39,601 bases of DNA from Canibacter sp052085365 (GCA_052085365.1 JBQDFP010000017.1:1-39601); one strand, 5' to 3'; positions 24,466-32,785 are shown, counted from the first letter of the stretch. Numbers and translations: made by a program. The notes: a model not told the origin generated them from the sequence alone.

Positions 24466-27405
24466 TTGAGCGACATTGCATCGAATTTTTCAACATCACT
24501 TCGCGGCTACAACCGCGAGCAGGTCGATGCACACCTGGCTGAGCAAAGCCGACAATTGCAAACGCTGCAGGAGCATTTGAACTCAATGCAGCACGCGTAT
24601 CAAACGTCTACGCAAGAGACTGAAGCGCAACGGCAACTCATTAGTGAGTTGCAAGAGCAGGTCGCAGAACTCGGCGAGAGTGGGTACTCCGGCCTGGGCT
24701 TGCGCGTGGAAAAGAGTTTGCAGGTCGCTGAAGACCATGCGCAACGACTCATTGCACAAGCTGACATTGATGCCGAACGCCTCAGAAAAGCAACTGAAGC
24801 GGAGTCGAAGCGCCTGCTCACCCAAGCTCAACAACGCGCCGATGAACTGCTCACTTCCGCAACCGAGCAAGCCGAAACAATGCTTTCTGGTGCCCGCAAC
24901 GATGTGGCGGAACTCACCTCAAGTGCAAACTCCGAGCGTGAACGTCTTCTTTCCGAGTCACGACGTGCTGCTGAACTGACCAAGAGTTCGAGTGAGAGGG
25001 AGTCCTCAGACAGACGTGAACGCGCGGACCGCGAAGGTCGGGCTGCACTTGCCTCCGCACAGGCTGAGGCCGCGAGAATACTGGATGAGGCTCGCGAAGC
25101 AGCAGCTGAATTACAAGCTCAATCTGCACGCGAAGCCGCAAACTTTGCACGCAGTCAAGCTGAGAACGAGCGCGAACTGGAACGAGAACAAGCCCGAATC
25201 GTTCACGAGGCTGAACGTCAACGGGCAGAATTTGCTGCGCGTACTCAGCGAGAAGAGGCCGCGCTCAGTCAGCGTTTTTCTGAGCTGGAACGCACTCTTG
25301 AAACCGAGCATCGTGAACGTACAGCGGAGCTTGACTCCCGTGAACTCACCCAACGCGAACGTATCGAATCCGAACTCGCGCAGCATGAAGCTCTCATCGC
25401 ACAGCAAACTCGCGAAACTCGCGAACGTATTTCGCAAGAGCTCAATGCTCACACAGAACGCCTTACAGCTGAGACTCAAGAACACGAAGCACGTCTTTCG
25501 CGTGAGCGTGAAGCGCTCGACGCAGAAATTCAGCGTCGCACTAAGAAGCTTGATGAAGAGCTCTCCACCGCTCGTGCACAGTTTGAAGCTGAGCTTAATG
25601 AGCGACGCGAGCACACGAACGCGCAGCTGAAAATAGATGCAGAACGTCAACGTTCAGAACTATATGCGGAACGGGAAGCGCAGAAAGAGTCTCTGGAGTT
25701 TGCGCGAGAATCCCACTCTGAACAGCTCCGCCGGGAACGTGATAGCCAGTCCGAATCCCTGCAGCATGAACGAAGCAGCCATGCGGAACAGCTCGCTCAA
25801 GACCTTGCTCAGCACACTGCAGCACTTTCACAAGAGAAGCAAACGCATGAAAGCGAACTGGAACGTGAGCGTGCGGAGCATTCTGAACGTATTTCTCGTG
25901 AAGCAGCTGAACATGAAGACCGAATTGCGCGCGAAGCACAAGATCACGTTGAACGGATCGCGCGTGAAACTGCGGAACACGAAGATCGCATTGCACGTGA
26001 ATCAGCTGAACATGAAGCACGTTTGAGCCATGAAACCACTGAACATTTGGCGCATCTCGAACGTGAACGTAACGAAGCAAGCACCTCTCTTGAGGCCGAA
26101 CGCACCGCAGTTGAGCATGAGCTTGAGCAAGCACGCGAGAGTCAACACTATGAGCTCGCCCAACTACGTGCGGCCCACGACGAATCAGTAGCCGCAGATC
26201 TCAACGCACATACTGAGCGTTTAGCCGATGAAATCACCCAACATCAGCATCGACTCATTAGCGAATCCGAGGCTCACCGGGCAAGAATTTCCCGGGAAGA
26301 ATCTGCCCTCGCGGCACAGCTGAACGAACAGCGACGCAATCAAGAACATGAACTTGAGCGTCTCCGAGCTCAAACCGAACAAGAGCTCGATCAAACACGA
26401 TCGAACCACGACGCTCAAATCCAGGCTGAACGTGATGCGTTCGAGGCGGCACAGATGGCCGAGAAGCAGGCGCATGATGAACGCCTGCGCATAGACCGTG
26501 ACGATGCAGCTGCGCTACTGGCTGGACGTCGCGAAGCACTCGAACTTGAGATCGAACGTGCACGCGCGCAGCACGAATATGAGATTGCGCAAGAACGTGC
26601 TGAACACGACCGTGCACTTGCCACAGAACTTGAGCTACACAAAGAACGCCTGAGGACTGAGCAGGAAGCGGCTGAAGAGTCGATTCAGCACGAGGTTGAA
26701 AGCAAGCGCGCCGCAGTTACTGAAGAGACTGACCTGTTGCGCACGAGCACAGTGAACGAGCTCTCAGAGTTCCGTCACAGCGAAGAGACCGAACTCGCTA
26801 AGCTGCGCGCAGATACTGAAGACTTCGCGTCGTCAACTCGCGAGGCTATTGAACAGGACAAACGCGAATTTGATGCGGAACAGGCCGAGCGTCGCGATCG
26901 TCTTGAGCAAGAGTTACGAGAACGTTTTGAGTCAGCGAGTGCAGCCCATGACCAGGCGATAGAGCAGGCCCGGGCAGAACTTCAGGCACTCTTAGATCGT
27001 ACTGAGATCGCTCGCGACGAGCTCCAGGTACTCAACACCGCAGCACAGCAAGAAGCTCGCGAGCTCAGAGTTGCAGCCGAGAAGAACGCCGCAGAAATAG
27101 TTGCCGAAGCAGAACGTCGCGCCCACGTCACGTTTACGAGCGCCGAGAACCGGGCCGAGCAGGTCCTTGCGGCTGCTGAAGACCGAATGAATCAACTCAA
27201 AGTTGAACGCGGAGCTGTCGCTCGTTACTTTGAATCCCTCGGCGAAGTGATTTCAAACGCACAGAAGATGTCTTCGGCTACCAGCCGTGTCACTGACACA
27301 CCGGTGGCCCTCCCAGATTCGCCGAAGGCTGACAGCAGCTCAGATGACACCGTGCAAATCAAGGCACAGAAGTCCAACTCAAACTCGAAGCACGGAAACG
27401 TATAA
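24466..27405 (+). CDS. Giant hendecad coiled-coil protein with DivIVA-like N-terminus
   Basis: This 979-residue, highly charged protein lacks membrane segments or a signal peptide. Residues 4-23 carry a DivIVA-type element (F8-x5-GY-x4-VD-x2-L), seen in pole- and septum-binding proteins. From about residue 80 to 930 it is one predicted coiled coil rich in Ala, Glu, Arg and Gln. Residues 241-757 fall into 47 consecutive 11-residue units with a hydrophobic residue at unit position 5. The unit HEDRIAREAQD (483-493) is typical. The last 60 residues are Ser/Asp-rich and probably disordered. The start is TTG with GGAGG four bases before it. By analogy with the actinobacterial cytoskeletal proteins Scy and FilP, a polarity scaffold is likely, but those have a 51-residue repeat. 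Function unproven. Confidence 0.85.
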   Translation: MSDIASNFSTSLRGYNREQVDAHLAEQSRQLQTLQEHLNSMQHAYQTSTQETEAQRQLISELQEQVAELGESGYSGLGLRVEKSLQVAEDHAQRLIAQADIDAERLRKATEAESKRLLTQAQQRADELLTSATEQAETMLSGARNDVAELTSSANSERERLLSESRRAAELTKSSSERESSDRRERADREGRAALASAQAEAARILDEAREAAAELQAQSAREAANFARSQAENERELEREQARIVHEAERQRAEFAARTQREEAALSQRFSELERTLETEHRERTAELDSRELTQRERIESELAQHEALIAQQTRETRERISQELNAHTERLTAETQEHEARLSREREALDAEIQRRTKKLDEELSTARAQFEAELNERREHTNAQLKIDAERQRSELYAEREAQKESLEFARESHSEQLRRERDSQSESLQHERSSHAEQLAQDLAQHTAALSQEKQTHESELERERAEHSERISREAAEHEDRIAREAQDHVERIARETAEHEDRIARESAEHEARLSHETTEHLAHLERERNEASTSLEAERTAVEHELEQARESQHYELAQLRAAHDESVAADLNAHTERLADEITQHQHRLISESEAHRARISREESALAAQLNEQRRNQEHELERLRAQTEQELDQTRSNHDAQIQAERDAFEAAQMAEKQAHDERLRIDRDDAAALLAGRREALELEIERARAQHEYEIAQERAEHDRALATELELHKERLRTEQEAAEESIQHEVESKRAAVTEETDLLRTSTVNELSEFRHSEETELAKLRADTEDFASSTREAIEQDKREFDAEQAERRDRLEQELRERFESASAAHDQAIEQARAELQALLDRTEIARDELQVLNTAAQQEARELRVAAEKNAAEIVAEAERRAHVTFTSAENRAEQVLAAAEDRMNQLKVERGAVARYFESLGEVISNAQKMSSATSRVTDTPVALPDSPKADSSSDDTVQIKAQKSNSNSKHGNV
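25186..26736 (+). repeat. 47 tandem 33-bp coding units (hendecad array)
   Basis: This is the coding stretch for residues 241-757 of the coiled-coil protein, exactly 47 units of 33 bases without insertion or loss. The units are diverged at the DNA level but conserved in pattern. Unit position 5 is Ile, Leu, Val or Phe in every unit except one (Gln663, followed by Met). Unit position 1 is histidine in 22 of the 39 units from residue 307 to 735. Register was checked at several base positions. Confidence 0.85.
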
Positions 27406-27408
27406 AAT

Positions 27409-27945
27409 ATGACCATTATTGCTGCTTCAGACGGCTCAGCATTGGGAAACCCTGGACCTGCTGGTTGGGCATGGGTGATCAGTGACGATCAGTGGCGTGC
27501 GGGAGGGTGGCCGCAAGCGACAAATAATCAAGCCGAAATCATGGCAGTCATTGATCTCTTGCATGCCACGAAGCATATTCCTGACGAGCCTCTCCACGTG
27601 TTGTGTGACAGTCAGTACGTGATTAACTCGGTGACGAAATGGATGCCAGGCTGGAAACGTAAAGGCTGGCGAAAAGCAGACGGGAAGCCCGTCTTAAATC
27701 GAGAGATGCTTGAACAACTTGACGCTGCTCTTACGAGTAGAATCGTGACCTTCGAGTGGGTCAAAGGACATGCGGGGCATCCACTTAACGAGGCCGCCGA
27801 CACGCGAGCTCGAGATGTTGCAACTGCGTTCCAGCGAGGCATACCACCAACTACTGGCCCGGGGTTTCATCAAGATTCAGTCACTGCTCGTGACCCGCTT
27901 CGCACCGAGGTCTCACAGGCTGACCCAGCCGCAAGACTTTTCTAA
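27409..27945 (+). CDS. rnhA: Ribonuclease HI
   Basis: This 178-residue protein has the four RNase H acidic residues in their contexts: Asp8 in AASDGSALGNPGPAGW, Glu in NNQAEIMAVID, Asp in LCDSQYVI and the C-terminal Asp in AADTRARDVA. It would cut the RNA strand of RNA-DNA hybrids. The catalytic domain ends near residue 145. About 33 residues follow without recognisable structure. The ATG comes 3 nt after the coiled-coil stop, so translation is probably coupled. It is tail to tail with the 93-residue gene, the two stops being separated by 2 nt. Confidence 0.92.
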   Translation: MTIIAASDGSALGNPGPAGWAWVISDDQWRAGGWPQATNNQAEIMAVIDLLHATKHIPDEPLHVLCDSQYVINSVTKWMPGWKRKGWRKADGKPVLNREMLEQLDAALTSRIVTFEWVKGHAGHPLNEAADTRARDVATAFQRGIPPTTGPGFHQDSVTARDPLRTEVSQADPAARLF

Positions 27946-27947
27946 CG

Positions 27948-28229
27948 TTAGTTCAACTTCCAGCAATACTGATGCCAGTGACGCCTGTCACGTGCGGAGG
28001 CTTCTGAGCCGAAGAGGCCTTCTGCCTCCCACACGACGATATGGGCAAACCCAGGTTCAATTGCGTTTGCACATCCGGGGCACCGGTACTCTTTCACCGC
28101 ACGCGAGGCTGGAATATCTCGTACGAACCATAATTTCCCGCGTCGATTTTCTTGTCGCGCCCCGCCAAAAGCTAGGTGGGAAACGTCACGCGGACTCTCA
28201 GTTCGGCGGTGTCGAGGCCTTCGCGGCAC
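27948..28229 (-). CDS. Small zinc-ribbon-like actinobacterial protein
   Basis: This 93-residue protein has a basic N-terminus. The core has a Cys-x2-Cys pair (YRCPGCANAI, about 49-52) and a later HWHQYC that supplies two histidines and a cysteine, a plausible zinc site. Similar short proteins are common in actinobacteria, often labelled ATP/GTP-binding without evidence, and the function is unknown. It is 2 nt downstream of the secreted transglycosylase-like gene on the same strand. Confidence 0.7.
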   Translation of the reverse strand: MPRRPRHRRTESPRDVSHLAFGGARQENRRGKLWFVRDIPASRAVKEYRCPGCANAIEPGFAHIVVWEAEGLFGSEASARDRRHWHQYCWKLN

Positions 28230-28231
28230 CG

Positions 28232-28861
28232 TTAGTACCAGCCGTTGGACTCAGAGTGTCCCCAAGCTGCGCATGGCGAACCGTAACGACCTTGGATATA
28301 CCCGAGCCCCCAACGGATCTGAGTATCAGCGTTCGTTTGCCAATCCGAGCCGGCATCAGCCATTTTGTTTCCGGGGAGAGCCTGTGGAATTCCATACGCA
28401 CCGCTGCCCGGGTTCTCGGCGTACACATTCCAACCTGATTCACGGTCCCAGAGGGCCACAAGGCAATCAAATTCAGCGCCAGAGCCGACGTACTTCTGAG
28501 CAATTGCTTGCGCACTCCCCGGATCAGGGGTGCCACTCGCAGGTGCTCCGCTCGGAGCTTCTTCCTCTGCGCTGTCGTCAGCAGGCTCCTCTTCGGGCAC
28601 CGGTTCCTTCTTCCGGACAGGAATTTCGTCAACTGTGACCGAAGGCAGCGTGAAATCGCTGTCAGCGGAGGCCTCTGCCATGAGCTCCTGATTCATAACC
28701 TCGCCACGGGCCAACGGAGTTACTTCTGCCGAAGCTTGTGGCACTGAAAGCGGGGCGACAATACAGACTCCTGCGACACCAATAGCCGAGGCTGCTGCGA
28801 GGAGTGTTTTCGTCCAACTGGACAGTGACGTGCGGGGGTTCGCGTTAGTTGAAATACTCAC
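28232..28861 (-). CDS. Secreted lytic-transglycosylase-like protein
   Basis: Taken from the GTG at 28861, this 209-residue protein has a signal peptide with a basic n-region and a hydrophobic core (LLAAASAIGVAGVCIVAPLSV), cut near ASA. A Pro/Glu-rich linker follows. A C-terminal lysozyme-like domain has LVALWDRESGWNVYAENPGSG, then GAYGIPQALPG and WGLGYIQGRYGSPCAAW. The glutamate in RESGWN is the expected catalytic residue. Domains of this type cut peptidoglycan glycan strands in actinobacteria. A second in-frame GTG at 28891 gives ten more residues, but a good -10 hexamer lies between the two, so 28861 is preferred. Confidence 0.85.
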   Translation of the reverse strand: MSISTNANPRTSLSSWTKTLLAAASAIGVAGVCIVAPLSVPQASAEVTPLARGEVMNQELMAEASADSDFTLPSVTVDEIPVRKKEPVPEEEPADDSAEEEAPSGAPASGTPDPGSAQAIAQKYVGSGAEFDCLVALWDRESGWNVYAENPGSGAYGIPQALPGNKMADAGSDWQTNADTQIRWGLGYIQGRYGSPCAAWGHSESNGWY

Positions 28862-28905
28862 AATGTAACGATTGTATCTCAGACTCGACACTTTTTGGTT
28901 ACATT
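28862..28905 (-). promoter_or_regulatory. Promoter with flanking 8-bp inverted repeat, likely leaderless start
   Basis: On the minus strand TACAAT (28876-28871) lies nine bases before the GTG at 28861 and looks like a -10 element. AATGTAAC (28862-28869) and its perfect inverse GTTACATT (28898-28905) flank it, 28 bp apart. One arm lies next to the start codon and the other just upstream of the -35 zone, a layout suited to a regulator. The GTAAC core resembles sites reported for the cell-wall regulator MtrA, which is only a suggestion. Confidence 0.45.
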
Positions 28906-28952
28906 AGCTGAGAATTGCCAGTCCGGCCTCAAAACACAATCCCCTCGGCGAT

Positions 28953-29537
28953 TCAGCGTTCGGAAAGCAACAGTTCAACGACTGCATCGAGAAACGCATC
29001 CACCTGCGCTTCATCGTAGCCGCGCCATTCAGAATGGAAGACTGCTTCTCGCACAACACTCGGGTTCATCGAAGTCACACCTGACAGCGCATCCGAGATT
29101 CTGTCAATAAACGCGTCAACCTGGGATCTCCGGTACCCACTGGCAAGAATTCCACGGCGCCTGAAACGACTTCCCTTATTACGAGAAGCCCGTGCTTGCA
29201 CATCGTGCCCAAGCTCTTTTAGCGCAGCACGCCACTGCTCACCATCGTGTTCACGCAAATAACCACGACGTTCGCGTTCGAAAAATACATCCTCAAGACG
29301 ATCGAGAGCAGCATCGACGTAACGTGGAGCGTAGCCAGTGCGTCGTAGTGAGAAGGCCGTGTTTCTCACTGTTTCTGAGGTCACCCGCTGAGAACCTGTC
29401 AGTTCACCATCATAGGTTTCACGGGCTCGCTCGAGAAAATGATCAACCTCGTCCTGGTCATATCCACGTTGCCTCTTTTGAGCCAGGGGGAATGCTGGCT
29501 GACTCTCTTCAGACTGTGGTTTCTGCGGATCGCTCAT
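28953..29537 (-). CDS. DivIVA-domain protein with four motif copies
   Basis: This 194-residue protein is built from four DivIVA-type motifs of the form GY-x4-VD-x2-L: RGYDQDEVDHFL (24-35), TGYAPRYVDAAL (67-78), SGYRRSQVDAFI (133-144) and RGYDEAQVDAFL (172-183). In DivIVA this element crosses over at the N-terminus and binds membranes or partners. Four copies without a long coiled coil are unusual. The spacing from the preceding Phe to GY alternates: 8, 5, 8 and 5 residues. The gene overlaps the cdsA stop (ATGA, 29534-29537), so it is coupled to phospholipid synthesis. The cellular role is unknown. Confidence 0.85.
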   Translation of the reverse strand: MSDPQKPQSEESQPAFPLAQKRQRGYDQDEVDHFLERARETYDGELTGSQRVTSETVRNTAFSLRRTGYAPRYVDAALDRLEDVFFERERRGYLREHDGEQWRAALKELGHDVQARASRNKGSRFRRRGILASGYRRSQVDAFIDRISDALSGVTSMNPSVVREAVFHSEWRGYDEAQVDAFLDAVVELLLSER

Positions 29538-30454
29538 GTAAATACTCCGAACGCTAGGCCAATCCCGTACACCCCAATAATCGAGGGCAGAATCGAATCA
29601 AGCCGATCTAGCAGTCCCCCATGTCCGGGCACCCAAGAGCTCATATCCTTAATTCCTAAGCTTCGCTTGATGAGTGATTCTCCCAGGTCGCCAAACGTTG
29701 CAAGCACAAGAATTACCAGTCCGAGGATGAGCCCAATCCACCACGGCATCTGCAGCAGAAATACGGCGGCCAAGATCGCTGCAATCGCACTCGCAATGGT
29801 TCCGCCCACAAGCCCTTCCCAGGTCTTCCCTGGACTCACACGAGGCGCCATTTTATGTTTGCCCATAGTGATACCGGCAACATAGGCGCCGGTATCAACG
29901 CAGACGACTACTAACACGAGCGTAAAGATCCACCACTCACCACGCTCCCCTTGCCGCACCAAGAGTGCCATCCCGATCAAGAACGGAATGTACACAAGGC
30001 AAAATAGTCCTGCGAGGACATCGGTAACCAGGGTGCGCCAGGGCACCACGAAGCTTGGAATCAACCCCTCAATTAGCCGCCAAATTACCAAAAGGGCAGA
30101 GCCGAAGAACAGGCTCACGATCAATCCATCTGCACCGTAGAGCCACGCACCCAGGATGATGATGACGGACGATACCGAAACACCGACGCGTGGTACACGT
30201 AAGCCGGAGCCTCGCATAGCGCTTGCAAGCTCAATGCTGCAGGCAATGCTGAGAGCCACCGCCAGGATCGTGAGCAACGGCGCCCAAACAAACAGAGACA
30301 CCAGAAATACGGCGGCGAAGATAAGCCCTGACGCAAACGCAAAAACAAGATTTCGGCCGGCCCGAGCGGTCACTGCCGCATTTTTCGCCTCTATGCGGGC
30401 ACGCCGAGCATCAAGCTGCGCACGCAACTCTTCTCTCCGGCCCAATCTCGGCAT
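29534..30454 (-). CDS. cdsA: Phosphatidate cytidylyltransferase
   Basis: This 306-residue integral membrane enzyme makes CDP-diacylglycerol from phosphatidic acid and CTP. A charged N-terminal arm (1-35) is followed by about eight hydrophobic segments. The CDS signature is intact near the C-terminus: SLIKRSLGIKDMSSWVPGHG and then GLLDRLD. VSPGKTWEG is also characteristic. It is in the conserved order after frr with a 5-nt gap and is coupled to the DivIVA-domain gene downstream. Confidence 0.95.
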   Translation of the reverse strand: MPRLGRREELRAQLDARRARIEAKNAAVTARAGRNLVFAFASGLIFAAVFLVSLFVWAPLLTILAVALSIACSIELASAMRGSGLRVPRVGVSVSSVIIILGAWLYGADGLIVSLFFGSALLVIWRLIEGLIPSFVVPWRTLVTDVLAGLFCLVYIPFLIGMALLVRQGERGEWWIFTLVLVVVCVDTGAYVAGITMGKHKMAPRVSPGKTWEGLVGGTIASAIAAILAAVFLLQMPWWIGLILGLVILVLATFGDLGESLIKRSLGIKDMSSWVPGHGGLLDRLDSILPSIIGVYGIGLAFGVFT

Positions 30455-30459
30455 CGACG

Positions 30460-31014
30460 TTAGACCTCGAGAAGCTCAGATTCTTTACCGGCAAGCGCTT
30501 CATCAATTTGGTCGATGAAGCCTTTGGTGATCGCTTCAAGCTCTTTTTCACCGCGTGCAACATCGTCTTCGCCAAGATCCGCCTTCAAGGAGTCAAGATC
30601 GTCCTTTGCTTTACGACGTGAGCCGCGCACTGCGACCCGACCCTCTTCTGCACGTGCTTTCACAATCTTGACGTAGTCACGGCGGCGCTCTTCGGTGAGC
30701 TCCGGCAGGGTTACTCGAATAACGTTTCCATCATTGCTCGGGTTCACACCAAGGTTGGGCATATCCCGAATTGCTTGCTCAATCTCACGCATCGCTCCTT
30801 TGTCGTATGGGGTGATGACAAGGCTCCGTGCGTCTTGGTTCTGTACGGAGGCAAGCTGTGGCAGCGGTGTCGCGGTACCGTAGTAATCCACCATGACCCC
30901 CTGCAGTAGCGCAGGATTCGCCCGCCCGGTACGGACAGTCGCGAAGTTCTCACGGACCGCTTCTACGGCTTTCATCATTCGGTCTTTTGTCTCGGCAAGT
31001 ACAGCGTCAATCAC
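30460..31014 (-). CDS. frr: Ribosome recycling factor
   Basis: This 184-residue protein has the standard length and motifs: the N-terminal region with VRTGRANPALL, VDYYGTATPLPQLA, LVITPYDKGAM, then LTEERRRDYVKIVK and a C-terminal helix. It releases ribosomes from mRNA after termination, with EF-G. It is separated from pyrH by 111 bp with no recognisable gene or terminator, and is followed closely by cdsA. Confidence 0.97.
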   Translation of the reverse strand: MIDAVLAETKDRMMKAVEAVRENFATVRTGRANPALLQGVMVDYYGTATPLPQLASVQNQDARSLVITPYDKGAMREIEQAIRDMPNLGVNPSNDGNVIRVTLPELTEERRRDYVKIVKARAEEGRVAVRGSRRKAKDDLDSLKADLGEDDVARGEKELEAITKGFIDQIDEALAGKESELLEV

Positions 31015-31125
31015 GGTTGCTCCGTTCGTTGGGTTGCTTCGTTCAGCATATAGCTAGTTTTTGAGGGATGGATCCGCGATATCGCTACGCACTTCACCGT
31101 AACGGTCGCGTTATCCACCTACGAA

Positions 31126-31842
31126 TCATGCGTGGACGAGCGTCCCCAGTGATTCGCCTTGAATTGCGCGAGTGACGTTGCCTTCGGGCTCCATTCCAAA
31201 CACGCGCATCGGCATATTGTTGTCCATGCAGAGACTAAAGGAAGTGGAATCGACTACTTTAAGGCCCCGCTGCAGTGCATCGTTGTACGTGATTGAATCA
31301 ATACGTTCAGCATCTTCATGTGTACGTGGATCCGCTGTATAGACGCCGTCGACGCCATTCTTTGCGACAAGAACTTCGTCGGCACGTATTTCGAGAGCAC
31401 GCTGGGCCGCGACCGTGTCAGTTGAGAAATATGGCAAACCTGCGCCCGCACCAAACACAACCACGCGACCTTTTTCTAGGTGTCGAATTGCTCTGAGCGG
31501 AATGTAGGTTTCCGCAACTTGCGTCATTGTGATTGCTGACTGTACACGGCTGGATACTCCAGCCTGTTCCAGAAAGTCTTGTAGGGCGAGGGCATTCATG
31601 ACGGTTCCGAGCATCCCCATGTAGTCTGCGCGGGCCCGATCCATCCCGCGTTGGGAGAGCTCTGCACCACGGAAGAAGTTCCCACCGCCGACGACAACTG
31701 CAACTTCCGCGTCGTCCAGTCCAGCCGCAATATCTCGCGCTATACCACTGACTACGTCAGGGTTTACACCTAACGAACCTCCCCCAAATGCCTCGCCCGA
31801 AAGTTTGAGAAGGACTCGGCGCTTCGCAGCAGATTCAGTCAT
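31126..31842 (-). CDS. pyrH: UMP kinase
   Basis: This 238-residue enzyme of the amino-acid-kinase fold phosphorylates UMP to UDP. Typical motifs are RVLLKLSGEAF at the start, VVVGGGNFFRG, MGMLGTVMNALALQ, VFGAGAGLPYFSTDT and VLVAKNGVDGVYTADP. AAGGAG precedes the ATG. It lies between tsf and frr, the classic arrangement, but a hairpin separates it from tsf. Confidence 0.97.
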   Translation of the reverse strand: MTESAAKRRVLLKLSGEAFGGGSLGVNPDVVSGIARDIAAGLDDAEVAVVVGGGNFFRGAELSQRGMDRARADYMGMLGTVMNALALQDFLEQAGVSSRVQSAITMTQVAETYIPLRAIRHLEKGRVVVFGAGAGLPYFSTDTVAAQRALEIRADEVLVAKNGVDGVYTADPRTHEDAERIDSITYNDALQRGLKVVDSTSFSLCMDNNMPMRVFGMEPEGNVTRAIQGESLGTLVHA

Positions 31843-31909
31843 ATAAACTCCTTTTTTGCGTCTTCATCAAGCGTAGCAAGTCATTCCCACAAAACCGCGC
31901 TAGACATAG

Positions 31910-31949
31910 AACTGGACCCGAGGAGCACTTAGGCACCCCGGGTCCAGTT
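31910..31949 (-). terminator. Hairpin between tsf and pyrH
   Basis: AACTGGACCCG (31910-31920) and its exact inverse (31939-31949) form an 11-bp stem with an 18-nt loop, immediately after the tsf stop. The tail on the minus strand is only moderately T-rich, so partial termination is more likely than a complete stop. Downstream genes would then be expressed below rpsB-tsf level or from their own promoter. Confidence 0.65.
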
Positions 31950-31957
31950 AGAAATCG

Positions 31958-32785
31958 TTACGCTCCTACTTTGAAGCGTGCGAAGCCGTTGATGGTCAGT
32001 CCTGCTGCGTCAACAACTTGCTTTACAGTTTGCTTGTTGTCACGTGCGTAGGGCTGTTCCAGCAGTGCCACGTTTTTGAAGTATCCGGTCAAACGACCTT
32101 CAATAATCTTCGGAAGCGCGGCTTCTGGCTTGCCTTCGTTCTTTGCGATCTCAGTAACGATCTCGCGTTCCTTGTCTACTTCTTCTGCAGGAACATCTTC
32201 CCGGCTGAGGTAGCTGGGGTCTGCGAATGAGACGTGCTGCGCAATTGCGCGTGCAGTGTCGTCGTCTTCGCCTGAGTAGGAAACGACAACGCCAACCTGC
32301 GGAGGTAGATCCTTTGAGGTGCGGTGCAGGTAGACAGCGAACTTTTCGCCTTCAAGAACTGCGACACGACCGAGTTGAATCTTCTCGCCAATGATTGCTG
32401 ACTCATCGGTGATGATGTCCGCAACAGTCTTGCCTTCAAGGCTCGCAGCAAGTGCTTCTTCTACGTTATTTGCGCCGGCGTTGTTGATTGCGTCTTTCAC
32501 GCGCTCACCCAGGGCGACAAACTTTTCGTTTTTCGCAACAAAGTCGGTTTCGCATGCAAGATCAATCATCGTTGCGCGGCCGTTGCCTTCTGCAACTGCA
32601 ATCAAGCCTTCGGTCGTGTCGCGGCCTTCACGCTTCGCCACGCCTTTTGCGCCCTTCAAACGAAGGATTTCGATTGCTTTCTCGACATCGCCTTCAGCTT
32701 CTACAAGCGCGTTCTTACTATCGAGCATGCCAGCGCCAAGACGCTCGCGAAGCTCTTTCACAGCAGCCATGCTTACGGCAGCCAT
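31958..32785 (-). CDS. tsf: Elongation factor Ts
   Basis: This 275-residue protein exchanges guanine nucleotide on EF-Tu. The N-terminal UBA-like part has VKELRERLGAGMLDSKNAL, and the signature CETDFVAKNEKF contacts EF-Tu. Length is typical. The ATG at 32785 follows AAGGAG at a proper distance. A second methionine at residue 6 is an alternative but lacks such a site. It is 34 bp after rpsB. Confidence 0.97.
   Translation of the reverse strand: MAAVSMAAVKELRERLGAGMLDSKNALVEAEGDVEKAIEILRLKGAKGVAKREGRDTTEGLIAVAEGNGRATMIDLACETDFVAKNEKFVALGERVKDAINNAGANNVEEALAASLEGKTVADIITDESAIIGEKIQLGRVAVLEGEKFAVYLHRTSKDLPPQVGVVVSYSGEDDDTARAIAQHVSFADPSYLSREDVPAEEVDKEREIVTEIAKNEGKPEAALPKIIEGRLTGYFKNVALLEQPYARDNKQTVKQVVDAAGLTINGFARFKVGA

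Noticed and set aside
25595..26134. Minus-strand frame of 179 codons within the coiled-coil gene.
   Set aside because: Low-complexity antisense image of the repeated Glu/Arg/His codons.
25186..26736. Regular 33-bp periodicity that could look like a CRISPR array or tandem repeat.
   Set aside because: The units are all diverged, have no repeat-spacer alternation, and lie in one open frame encoding hendecads; no cas gene is near.
31015..31125. Possible small gene or RNA between pyrH and frr.
   Set aside because: No open frame with a ribosome-binding site and no stable hairpin or tRNA-like fold was visible.
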